Shown piece after piece: positions 56,592 through 63,982 of a stretch of DNA of 64,000 nucleotides (positions are counted from its first letter, which is position 1; each line of letters begins with the position of its first letter). The notes under the pieces were generated by a model, which was not told where the DNA came from, did not search any database, and saw nothing but the letters and a program-made list of their open reading frames with translations. The position numbers and the translations under genes are program-made. This stretch comes from CAVVIO01 sp963748095 (lineage in GTDB: Bacteria; Bacteroidota; Bacteroidia; Bacteroidales; UBA10428), in NCBI GenBank assembly GCA_963748095.1, contig CAVVIO010000026.1, forward strand, positions 95,734-159,733. Reading direction: 5' to 3'.

Positions 56592-57842
56592 GTGGATTTA
56601 TTTGATAAGATTAAAAAAGATAAGGGACCATTGGGGAAATATCAGAAAGATGCCCATGGTTATTTCATGTTTCCAAAGCTGGAAGGTGAAATTATGCCGC
56701 GAATGAAGTTTCGGGGAAAAGAAGTACTGACCTGGAGTTTAAATAATTATATTGGCCTGGCCAATCACCCTGAAGTCAGAAGAGTTGACGGTGAAGCTGC
56801 AAAAGAATGGGGACTGGCTTATCCGATGGGGGCACGTATGATGTCGGGACAAACCAGCAAGCATGAAGAACTGGAAAGAAAACTGGCTGATTTTGTAAAA
56901 AAAGAAGATGCCTTTTTGTTAAATTATGGTTACCAGGGAATGGTTTCCATTGTACAATCAATGTGCGGGCGTAATGACGTTATTGTTTATGATTCGGAAG
57001 CGCATGCCTGTATTATGGACGGTATTTTTCTTCACAAGGCAACCGGTGGTAAAAGTTTTGTATTTCCACACAATAACATTGAAAAATGTGAAAAAATGTT
57101 GGGTTTTGCCCAGAAGATCGTTGAGGAGACCGAAGGCGGTATCCTTGTAATTACCGAAGGTGTTTTCGGAATGGCCGGAGATCTCGGTAAACTGGATGAG
57201 ATTGCTGCACTGAAGGACAAATACAATTTCAGGATACTGGTTGATGATGCTCACGGATTCGGAACGATGGGAAAAACCGGTTCGGGTACAGGTGAACATT
57301 TTGGCGTTCAGGACAAGATCGATTTATACTTTTCTACATTTGCAAAAGCGATGGCTGGAATCGGAGCTTTTATAGCTGCCGATGAAGAAGTGGTTGATTT
57401 CCTGAGATACAATATGCGCTCGCAGACCTTTGCAAAATCACTTCCTATGCCAATGGTTGTGGGTGCCCTGAAAAGGCTGGAATTACTTCAGAATGAACAT
57501 TCGCTTCGAGAAAATCTGTGGAAAGTTGTCCATAAACTTCAATCGGGATTACGTGAACGCGGATTTAACCTTGGACACACAGAATCTCCGGTGACACCGG
57601 TATTCCTGAAGGGTACTGTTGCTGAAGCAACAAATGTGGTAATGGACCTCAGGGAAAATTACAGTATTTTCTGTTCCATGGTTGTATATCCTGTTGTTCC
57701 CAAAGATGTGATAATGCTGAGGATAATACCAACGGCAGCGCACACCGTAGAAGATGCAGAATACACCATTAAGGCATTTACCGAGGTACAGGAAAAATTA
57801 TCTGCCGGTAAATACTCTAAAGAAAAGATGGCTTCTATTTAA
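56592..57842 (+). CDS. PLP-dependent alpha-oxoamine synthase (SPT/cysteate acyltransferase-like)
   Basis: 416 residues with a GTG start, the only start fitting the N-terminus. The family pattern includes SLNNYIGLANHPEVRRVDGE, YPMGARMMSGQTSKHEELE, VYDSEAHACIMDGIFLHK, ILVDDAHGFGTMGKTGSGTG and the PLP Lys in FSTFAKAMAGIGAFIAAD. Members condense an amino acid with an acyl-CoA or acyl-ACP; the closest groups are serine palmitoyltransferase, glycine C-acetyltransferase and the cysteate acyltransferases that start sulfonolipid synthesis in Bacteroidota. Which amino acid is used cannot be read from the sequence. Monocistronic, ending at a shared terminator. Confidence 0.85.
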   Translation: MDLFDKIKKDKGPLGKYQKDAHGYFMFPKLEGEIMPRMKFRGKEVLTWSLNNYIGLANHPEVRRVDGEAAKEWGLAYPMGARMMSGQTSKHEELERKLADFVKKEDAFLLNYGYQGMVSIVQSMCGRNDVIVYDSEAHACIMDGIFLHKATGGKSFVFPHNNIEKCEKMLGFAQKIVEETEGGILVITEGVFGMAGDLGKLDEIAALKDKYNFRILVDDAHGFGTMGKTGSGTGEHFGVQDKIDLYFSTFAKAMAGIGAFIAADEEVVDFLRYNMRSQTFAKSLPMPMVVGALKRLELLQNEHSLRENLWKVVHKLQSGLRERGFNLGHTESPVTPVFLKGTVAEATNVVMDLRENYSIFCSMVVYPVVPKDVIMLRIIPTAAHTVEDAEYTIKAFTEVQEKLSAGKYSKEKMASI

Positions 57843-57859
57843 AGTATTCTATACAATAA

Positions 57860-57897
57860 AAAAACCCATCCGGTGATTCCAGATGGGTTTTTCTTTT
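57860..57897. terminator. Bidirectional terminator between convergent genes
   Basis: AAACCCATC (57862-57870) and GATGGGTTT (57882-57890) form a perfect 9-bp stem with an 11-base loop, flanked by A-run and T-run. It ends the oxoamine synthase on the plus strand and trxB on the minus strand. Confidence 0.9.
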
Positions 57898-57910
57898 TTG
57901 TTTACTTATT

Positions 57911-58915
57911 TTATCCTTTCAGTTCCGATAAATATCTTTCGGCATCGATAGCTGCACGGCATCCTGTTCCGGCTGCTGTTACAGCCTGCCGGTAATGTGA
58001 ATCCATCACATCTCCACATGCAAAAACCCCCGTAACATTTGTTTTGGAAGTATCCGGCACTGTTTTGATATATCCCACTTCGTCAGTTTCAATATAAGGT
58101 TTGAATACTTCCGAATTGGGAGTATGACCGATAGCCAGGAAAAATCCGTCGATCTTAATAATTTCTTCCTTTTCATCCGGTTTTCCCATATTACGGATCA
58201 GTACGGCTTCCTGTACTACGTTTTCACCGCGTAACTCTTTGGTATTTCTTTCAAAAAGCACTTCGATATTCGGTGTGTTAAAAACCCGTTGCTGCATTAC
58301 TTTTGAGGCCCGAAGGAAATCTTTACGTACTATCAGATAAACTTTGTTGCACAAACCCGACAAGTAAAGCGCCTCCTCACAGGCAGTATCGCCACCTCCA
58401 ACTACTGCTACATCTTTCCCTTTGTAAAAAAAGCCATCGCAGGTTGCACATGCCGACACACCGCCTCCCCTGTACTTTTCTTCCGATTCTAACCCCAGGT
58501 ATTTTGCCGTTGCTCCAGTTGCTATAATCACCGCATCCGCTTCAATTATTTTTTTATCGTCGATAGTGACTTTGTGCGGCTGAGAGGAAAAATCCACTTC
58601 TGTTGCGATTCCCCAGCGGCAATCTGTTCCGAAACGTTCAGCCTGTTTTTTAAAATCTTCCATCATTTTCGGGCCATCGATTCCATCGGGATAACCCGGA
58701 TAATTTTCTACTTCGGTAGTGGTGGTAAGCTGTCCCCCCGGTTGTAAACCTTCATACATTACCGGATTAAGATTTGCCCTGGCTGCATAAATGGCGGCTG
58801 TATATCCTGCAGGTCCCGATCCTATAATCAGGCACTTCACCTTTTCAACTTCTTTTTCGGTGTTTTGATCTTTTTTTTTATCCTCCAGGTTGTCGAGTGT
58901 TTTAAATAAGCTCAT
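57911..58915 (-). CDS. trxB: Thioredoxin-disulfide reductase
   Basis: 334 residues. A 26-residue charged N-terminal extension precedes the FAD motif CLIIGSGPAGYTAAIYAARA. The redox centre is CATC in VSACATCDGFFYKGKDVAVV, followed by the NADPH motif VGGGDTACEEALYL and the C-terminal FACGDVMDSHYRQAVTAAGT. It transfers electrons from NADPH to thioredoxin in the cytoplasm. It is slightly longer than the common 310-320 residue enzyme because of the extension. Confidence 0.96.
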   Translation of the reverse strand: MSLFKTLDNLEDKKKDQNTEKEVEKVKCLIIGSGPAGYTAAIYAARANLNPVMYEGLQPGGQLTTTTEVENYPGYPDGIDGPKMMEDFKKQAERFGTDCRWGIATEVDFSSQPHKVTIDDKKIIEADAVIIATGATAKYLGLESEEKYRGGGVSACATCDGFFYKGKDVAVVGGGDTACEEALYLSGLCNKVYLIVRKDFLRASKVMQQRVFNTPNIEVLFERNTKELRGENVVQEAVLIRNMGKPDEKEEIIKIDGFFLAIGHTPNSEVFKPYIETDEVGYIKTVPDTSKTNVTGVFACGDVMDSHYRQAVTAAGTGCRAAIDAERYLSELKG

Positions 58916-59147
58916 GTTATGAATAATTTTATATGATTATCGAATGTTGCTTTACTTGTCAATCTTTATGCCATCCATTAAAAAACTGAAATTTTGGTAC
59001 AATATGACATTCCATCTAAATTTTTGCCTAATTTTCTAATATGAATCCTGCCAGTGTGACATTTAAAAATGTAATTATAAAAATTAAATCGGTTATTTCC
59101 ACAAGAAATATTCTATAAAAGTACTACTTTACATAAATTCAAAATGT

Positions 59148-59155
59148 TATATTTG
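59148..59155 (+). promoter_or_regulatory. -7 box of double-thioredoxin gene
   Basis: TATATTTG, an exact TAnnTTTG match, 55 bases upstream of the ATG at 59211. Confidence 0.5.
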
Positions 59156-59210
59156 AGAGAATTTATATCCCTGACTAATTTTAAGTATTTCAAAAATAAA
59201 CAACTAAGCC

Positions 59211-60347
59211 ATGAAAATGAATCTACAACATTTAAAAATCTTATTATTGCTGTTTATGTTTTTGAACGGATTAGCAGCTTTAGCCGGAGATGTAAAAACG
59301 CTGGCCATTGGAAGTAAAGCTCCGGATTTTAATTTGCCGGGAGTTGATGGTAAAAACTATTCACTGGCTGATTTTAAAGATGCGACGATTTTAACGATAA
59401 TTTTCACCTGTAATCATTGTCCAACAGCCCAGGCATATGAGGACCGGATTATACAACTGGTAAAGGATTACAAAGACAAAGGAGTGGCATTTATTGCCAT
59501 ATCACCTAATAGCCCCGCCGCATTGTGTCTTGAAGAAGAAGCCTATACCAACCTGGACGATACGTATGAGTCAATGAAGATACGGGCAAAGAACAAAAAT
59601 TTTAATTTTCCCTATCTGTACGATGGAGATACACAAGAAACAAGTTTAAAATACGGGCCGGTGGCTACCCCCCATGTTTTTATCTTTGATAAGAACCGTA
59701 TTTTACAGTACACCGGCCGGATTGACAATATGGAAAATCCGTATAAATCACCAACAGAACAAGATACCCGGAATGCCTTGGATGCCATGCTTAACAATCA
59801 GCCGGTTAAGGTACAGCAGACTAAAACATTTGGATGTTCCATTAAATGGGCGGAAAAATCAGCATGGCGGGAAAAGCTGGATAAAGATTGGGCGGCTAAG
59901 CCTGTTGATTTGAATGACATCGATGCCGAGGGAGTGAGGAAGTTAATAGCCAACCAGGGTGATAAACTCAGACTTATAAATGTATGGGCTACCTGGTGTG
60001 GTCCGTGTGTAATTGAATTTCCCGAATTTGTAAAATTTGAAAGAATATACAAAGAAAGAAATTTCGAATTTGTATCGGTCAGTGCAGATTCACCTGGCAA
60101 GAAAGATAAAGTGATGAGCTTTTTAAAAGAAAAACAGGCTGCTACTACTAATTATTTATTCAATACCGACGATAAGTATCAATTGATCGAAGCTGTAGAT
60201 CCCGGCTGGGGAGGTGCCCTTCCTTACACCCTCCTTGTAGCGCCGGGAGGAAAAGTCCTTTATAAAAACCAGGGTGCCGTTGATCCTCTCGAGGTCAGAA
60301 CTGCGATTATCAATTATCTCGGACGATTTTATGCTGATAATAAATAA
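59211..60347 (+). CDS. Secreted protein with two thioredoxin-like domains
   Basis: 378 residues with signal peptide to about 25 (LLLLFMFLNGLAALAG). The first domain (about 30-200) is of the AhpC/redoxin type with FTCNHCPTAQAYEDRI, a CxxC centre of the unusual form CNHC. The second (about 215-378) is TlpA/ResA-like with WATWCGPCVIEFPEFVKFE. Both sit in one reading frame. The protein should act in the periplasm in disulfide or peroxide metabolism. A nitroreductase gene follows 17 bases downstream. Confidence 0.88.
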   Translation: MKMNLQHLKILLLLFMFLNGLAALAGDVKTLAIGSKAPDFNLPGVDGKNYSLADFKDATILTIIFTCNHCPTAQAYEDRIIQLVKDYKDKGVAFIAISPNSPAALCLEEEAYTNLDDTYESMKIRAKNKNFNFPYLYDGDTQETSLKYGPVATPHVFIFDKNRILQYTGRIDNMENPYKSPTEQDTRNALDAMLNNQPVKVQQTKTFGCSIKWAEKSAWREKLDKDWAAKPVDLNDIDAEGVRKLIANQGDKLRLINVWATWCGPCVIEFPEFVKFERIYKERNFEFVSVSADSPGKKDKVMSFLKEKQAATTNYLFNTDDKYQLIEAVDPGWGGALPYTLLVAPGGKVLYKNQGAVDPLEVRTAIINYLGRFYADNK

Positions 60348-60364
60348 TAACTTTTCGCTATATT

Positions 60365-60940
60365 ATGAACATTAAAAACCTATTTAAAAAAAACAGAAGT
60401 TACCGGCGGTTTATTCAGGATCAACCCATTTCTACCGAAACTCTTTACGAATTAGTTGAATTGGCAAGACTTTCAGCTTCAAGTGGAAATATTCAGGGGT
60501 TAAAGTTTTATCTGTCGAACACCGGTGAACAGAATAAAAAAATATTTTCCACACTCAAATGGGCCAACTACCTGAAAGACTGGGAAGGACCAGCTGAAGA
60601 CGAGCAGCCTGCTGCCTATGTTATTATACTTGGTGATACCGAAATTCATAAAACCATAGAGGTGGATGTGGGTATTGCTGCCCAAAGTATAATGTTAGGG
60701 GCCACTGAAATAGGCCTCGGAGGATGCATGATCGCTTCCATCGACCGGATATTACTACGTAAACTGCTGAACCTGCCCGATCGTTTTCAGATTCCGCTGG
60801 TAATTGCCTTAGGAGTTCCTGCCGAACAGGTTATTATAGAAGATATGAAAGATGATTCTGATGTGGAATATTGGCGTGACAGTCTGGGAATTCACCATGT
60901 ACCGAAAAGAAAGTTGGAAGATCTGATCATTCAGTCATGA
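60365..60940 (+). CDS. Nitroreductase-family protein
   Basis: 191 residues. Family marks: RSYRRFIQDQPISTETLYEL, ELARLSASSGNIQGLKFYLS for FMN binding, and AAQSIMLGATEIGLGGCMIA. FMN-dependent reductases of this type reduce nitro- or quinone compounds with NAD(P)H. Lies 17 bases after the thioredoxin-like gene, probably co-transcribed. Confidence 0.9.
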   Translation: MNIKNLFKKNRSYRRFIQDQPISTETLYELVELARLSASSGNIQGLKFYLSNTGEQNKKIFSTLKWANYLKDWEGPAEDEQPAAYVIILGDTEIHKTIEVDVGIAAQSIMLGATEIGLGGCMIASIDRILLRKLLNLPDRFQIPLVIALGVPAEQVIIEDMKDDSDVEYWRDSLGIHHVPKRKLEDLIIQS

Positions 60941-60985
60941 CAATTAGTGACTTTGTTATTTATGAATTACAAAACAAGAATGATA

Positions 60986-61927
60986 TTACTTTCCCCCAAT
61001 TACTTCTTTAACAAATTTAACCAGTTCATTATTTCCGGCAACAGGTTTTATATGTGGCGGAAGATTACGAATATACCATTTAACCTGCCAGTGTAAGGTG
61101 TCATTTGGCTGAAGCCTAATATACGGCCCCTGGTTTTCAAGTTCGATATACGGAAAACCACGGGTAGCATATATTTCAACTTCGCTTTCGCCCGGGGCAG
61201 TATCCTTTGCCTGCACATGCTCAAACTTTTTAATAAACATCATCCCGTTGTGAACGTGTGCCAGCCATCCGGCAGATGCTCCGGAAAATAATTTCTCTCC
61301 CCTGCCCAGAACTTCCGGATTATAGGAATACCATAGTATGCCATCCATTACAGATGTTGATTTGAGATTCGATTTCTCCAGCACTTCATTTTTCCCGATC
61401 GGAAAAAAACTTAAGTCACCCAGCACCCTTGTCACTTCCCAGGGGGCTGTCGGCCTGGCCGTATCTCTGAGATTAATAATTGAATAATCGATTACAAAAG
61501 ATGAATCGCGGGTATCAAAAGAAAACTCTTTCTGAAATTTCCAGTCAAGTCTTGGGTCCTTTTCACTTAACAGAACCAGGGAATGTTTAGCTTTTAATAC
61601 TTTGTAGGGTTTATTATCGAGCGCTGCCGGTGGCGGCCAGTTCCATATACTCTGGGGAGAAGTCCAGAAGGTCGATCCGTACCCTGCAGGATTTATATCT
61701 TTCCCGGTTATTAACTCTTTATTTCCCAATTTGCAGGATATAATCCTGCCGCCAGTATTTGCATCAACCAGCAACTTAAAGTCACCATAAGTCAACTCAT
61801 AACGGGCGTCCGATACTTTTACAATAGTGAATTTTCCGGAATGTAATTCATGAACAGAAATATAAGACATATTAATGCCCGATAAAATCAGAACTAAAAA
61901 GACTATTTTGGAGATTGAAAAACGCAT
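60986..61927 (-). CDS. DUF4380 protein
   Basis: 313 residues with a hydrophobic N-terminal signal (ISKIVFLVLILSGINMSYIS). The sequence YGDFKLLVDANTGGRIISCK, YGSTFWTSPQSIWNWPPPAA and APWEVTRVLGDLSFFPIGKN match DUF4380, a galactose-mutarotase-like beta-sandwich of unknown activity. It may act on a sugar. Confidence 0.8.
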   Translation of the reverse strand: MRFSISKIVFLVLILSGINMSYISVHELHSGKFTIVKVSDARYELTYGDFKLLVDANTGGRIISCKLGNKELITGKDINPAGYGSTFWTSPQSIWNWPPPAALDNKPYKVLKAKHSLVLLSEKDPRLDWKFQKEFSFDTRDSSFVIDYSIINLRDTARPTAPWEVTRVLGDLSFFPIGKNEVLEKSNLKSTSVMDGILWYSYNPEVLGRGEKLFSGASAGWLAHVHNGMMFIKKFEHVQAKDTAPGESEVEIYATRGFPYIELENQGPYIRLQPNDTLHWQVKWYIRNLPPHIKPVAGNNELVKFVKEVIGGK

Positions 61928-61973
61928 GCTATTCAGATTAAAAAATTATAATAAGATAAATATAACATGGAAA

Positions 61974-62231
61974 TTAAGATGAACCAGGCATTACTACGCC
62001 TAAATCTTTTAAAAATTTACCTGCTCCTTTTTCTTTGATTAACAGCTCCATTTCCGCTGCTTCGTTTTGTGTTTGAAACGACTCCGAATAGGCCATTATC
62101 CATGGAATTCCCATCCGTGTATCAGGATTACGTCCACAATTCTGTTCTTTAAGAAGTATATCCAGATTCTTGGTGTATCCTGTGTGAAATTTATTTAATA
62201 TTTTACTGTATAAAATAAATACATAATACAT
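61974..62231 (-). CDS. GIY-YIG nuclease-family protein, diverged copy
   Basis: 85 residues from the ATG at 62231, chosen because MYYVFILYSKILNKFHTGYT matches the GIY-YIG start; an upstream ATG at 62258 is possible. The second half has RMGIPWIMAYSESFQTQNEA and the Glu of MELLIKEKG. It is a diverged relative of the three proteins in the 469-bp array. It ends GVVMPGSS, the counterpart of GVVTPSAS in those, but no tRNA-like element follows the stop. Confidence 0.8.
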   Translation of the reverse strand: MYYVFILYSKILNKFHTGYTKNLDILLKEQNCGRNPDTRMGIPWIMAYSESFQTQNEAAEMELLIKEKGAGKFLKDLGVVMPGSS

Positions 62232-62409
62232 AAAAGAAAGTATCTCAATTAAGTTCATCCAATAATAACTTCTTACAAGTTACAATGAAATGCGAAAATA
62301 TAAAACGTATTTACTGAAAATTATCAGGTTAAATTGAAAGTATCATAAAATATGTGAGTTAAGTAATGTCAAAAAATTGATTTTAATGTTTGAGTTTGAA
62401 AGTGAGATT

Positions 62410-62461
62410 AAAAAAATCAGAGTGGGGTGTTTGTTTGTATCACAAACTCACTCTGATTTTT
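62410..62461 (-). terminator. Terminator-like hairpin, unit 1
   Basis: AAAAATCAGAGTG and CACTCTGATTTTT give a 13-bp stem with a 24-base loop that holds an inner GTTTG/CAAAC pair. T-runs on both sides make it bidirectional in form. It directly follows the tRNA-like element. Confidence 0.75.
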
Positions 62462-62462
62462 G

Positions 62463-62575
62463 TCGGGGTGGCCCGACTTCATGCTGATGCATGATCAACT
62501 CCCGGGCGACCACTTGCACCCCATGCAAGTACGCTAGCCAACGGAGTTTATGACGCTGAAGGCGTTACCACACCA
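62463..62575 (-). ncRNA. tRNA-Pro(GGG)-like element, unit 1
   Basis: Read on the minus strand: acceptor TGGTGTG pairs 6 of 7 with CACCCCG; D-stem ACGC/GCGT; anticodon stem CTTGC/GCAAG with loop ATGGGGT (U33, anticodon GGG, G37); variable TGGTC; T-stem GCCCG/CGGGC; discriminator A. The D-loop and T-loop are each 27 bases instead of 7-9. D-loop CTTCA and AACTCC are complementary to T-loop TGAAG and GGAGTT. G72, A73, G35 and G36 are known identity bases of proline tRNA. The element starts inside the last codons of the nuclease gene and encodes no CCA. A normal working tRNA is unlikely. No fold was computed. Confidence 0.55.
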
Positions 62576-62805
62576 TTGTCCTCCAGATATCTTTTAGCTC
62601 CTCGCTTTTTGATTTTATATTCCAGTTGAACCGCTTCACCTCGTGTTTGAAATTCTATCGTGAAAACTAATATCCATGGAACACCTTTCCTGGTTGTTGA
62701 ATTCCGGCCGGAATTGTGCTCTTTCATTCTTCTTTTCAGATCGTTAGAATGGCCAGTGTAATAACTATTTATAATTTTGCTATATAAAATGTACGTAGTA
62801 AACAT
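62548..62805 (-). CDS. GIY-YIG nuclease-family protein, unit 1
   Basis: 85 residues. GIY motif TTYILYS, YIG as YYTGHS, then DLKRRMKEHNSG and the catalytic-type Glu in LEYKIKKRG. Length is that of the UPF0213/YhbQ type. The last codons (GVVTPSAS and stop) overlap the 5 prime part of the tRNA-like element. This copy has Lys where the next two have Glu (DLKRR versus DLERR). Confidence 0.9.
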   Translation of the reverse strand: MFTTYILYSKIINSYYTGHSNDLKRRMKEHNSGRNSTTRKGVPWILVFTIEFQTRGEAVQLEYKIKKRGAKRYLEDNGVVTPSAS

Positions 62806-62878
62806 GTTGAAAAAAAGAGGTGCGTTTACACTTGAATATAAAAAGTTGCAATAATAGTATGAGATTGAAAGTGAGATT

Positions 62879-62930
62879 AAAAAAATCAGAGTGGGGTGTT
62901 TGTTTGTATCACAAACTCACTCTGATTTTT
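62879..62930 (-). terminator. Terminator-like hairpin, unit 2
   Basis: Same 13-bp stem hairpin as in unit 1, 469 bp on. Confidence 0.75.
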
Positions 62931-62931
62931 G

Positions 62932-63044
62932 TCGGGGTGGCCCGACTTCATGCTGATGCATGATCAACTCCCGAACGACCACTTGCACCCCATGCAAGTA
63001 CGCTATCCAACGGAGTTTATGACGCTGAAGGCGTTACCACACCA
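62932..63044 (-). ncRNA. tRNA-Pro(GGG)-like element, unit 2
   Basis: Same layout as unit 1. The T-stem 5 prime strand is GTTCG instead of GCCCG; it still pairs with CGGGC through two G-U wobbles. D-loop has GTTGGATA in place of GTTGGCTA. Loop-loop complementarity is unchanged. Confidence 0.55.
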
Positions 63045-63274
63045 TTGTCCTCCAGATATCTTTTAGCTCCTCGCTTTTTGATTTTATATTCCAGTTGAAC
63101 CGCTTCACCTCGTGTTTGAAATTCTACCGTGAAAACTACTATCCATGGAACACCTTTCCTGGTTGTTGAGTTCCGACCGGAATTGTGCTCTTTCATTCTT
63201 CTTTCCAGATCGTTAGAATGGCCAGTGTAATAACTATTTATAATTTTGCTATATAAAATGTACGTAGTAAACAT
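63017..63274 (-). CDS. GIY-YIG nuclease-family protein, unit 2
   Basis: 85 residues, nearly identical to unit 1. It differs by DLERR and by PWIVVFTVEF where units 1 and 3 have PWILVFTIEF. The motif residues are intact, so the gene has kept its reading frame. Confidence 0.9.
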   Translation of the reverse strand: MFTTYILYSKIINSYYTGHSNDLERRMKEHNSGRNSTTRKGVPWIVVFTVEFQTRGEAVQLEYKIKKRGAKRYLEDNGVVTPSAS

Positions 63275-63347
63275 GTTGAAAAAAAGAGGTGCGTTTACAC
63301 TTGAATATAAAAAGTTGCAATAATAGTATGAGATTGAAAGTGAGATT

Positions 63348-63399
63348 AAAAAAATCAGAGTGGGGTGTTTGTTTGTATCACAAACTCACTCTGATTTTT
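63348..63399 (-). terminator. Terminator-like hairpin, unit 3
   Basis: Same 13-bp stem hairpin as in unit 1. Confidence 0.75.
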
Positions 63400-63400
63400 G

Positions 63401-63513
63401 TCGGGGTGGCCCGACTTCATGCTGATGCATGATCAACTCCCGAACGACCACTTGCACCCCATGCAAGTACGCTAGCCAACGGAGTTTATGACGCTGAAGG
63501 CGTTACCACACCA
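63401..63513 (-). ncRNA. tRNA-Pro(GGG)-like element, unit 3
   Basis: Same layout; T-stem GTTCG as in unit 2, D-loop GTTGGCTA as in unit 1. Confidence 0.55.
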
Positions 63514-63743
63514 TTGTCCTCCAGATATCTTTTAGCTCCTCGCTTTTTGATTTTATATTCCAGTTGAACCGCTTCACCTCGTGTTTGAAATTCTATCGTG
63601 AAAACTAATATCCATGGAACACCTTTCCTGGTTGTTGAGTTCCGACCGGAATTGTGCTCTTTCATTCTTCTTTCCAGATCGTTAGAATGGCCAGTGTAAT
63701 AACTATTTATAATTTTGCTATATAAAATGTACGTAGTAAACAT
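63486..63743 (-). CDS. GIY-YIG nuclease-family protein, unit 3
   Basis: 85 residues. PWILVFTIEF as in unit 1, DLERR as in unit 2. All motif residues intact. Confidence 0.9.
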   Translation of the reverse strand: MFTTYILYSKIINSYYTGHSNDLERRMKEHNSGRNSTTRKGVPWILVFTIEFQTRGEAVQLEYKIKKRGAKRYLEDNGVVTPSAS

Positions 63744-63816
63744 GTTGAAAAAAAGAGGTGCGTTTACACTTGAATATAAAAAGTTGCAATAATAGTATGA
63801 GATTGAAAGTGAGATT

Positions 63817-63868
63817 AAAAAAATCAGAGTGGGGTGTTTGTTTGTATCACAAACTCACTCTGATTTTT
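63817..63868 (-). terminator. Terminator-like hairpin, unit 4
   Basis: Same 13-bp stem hairpin as in unit 1. Confidence 0.75.
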
Positions 63869-63869
63869 G

Positions 63870-63982
63870 TCGGGGTGGCCCGACTTCATGCTGATGCATG
63901 ATCAACTCCCGAACGACCACTTGCACCCCATGCAAGTACGCTATCCAACGGAGTTTATGACGCTGAAGGCGTTACCACACCA
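63870..63982 (-). ncRNA. tRNA-Pro(GGG)-like element, unit 4
   Basis: Complete within the window; T-stem GTTCG and D-loop GTTGGATA as in unit 2. Confidence 0.55.

Noticed and set aside
62463..62575. Functional tRNA-Pro gene
   Set aside because: D- and T-loops are far too large, the acceptor stem has a mismatch and overlaps coding sequence, and no CCA is encoded.
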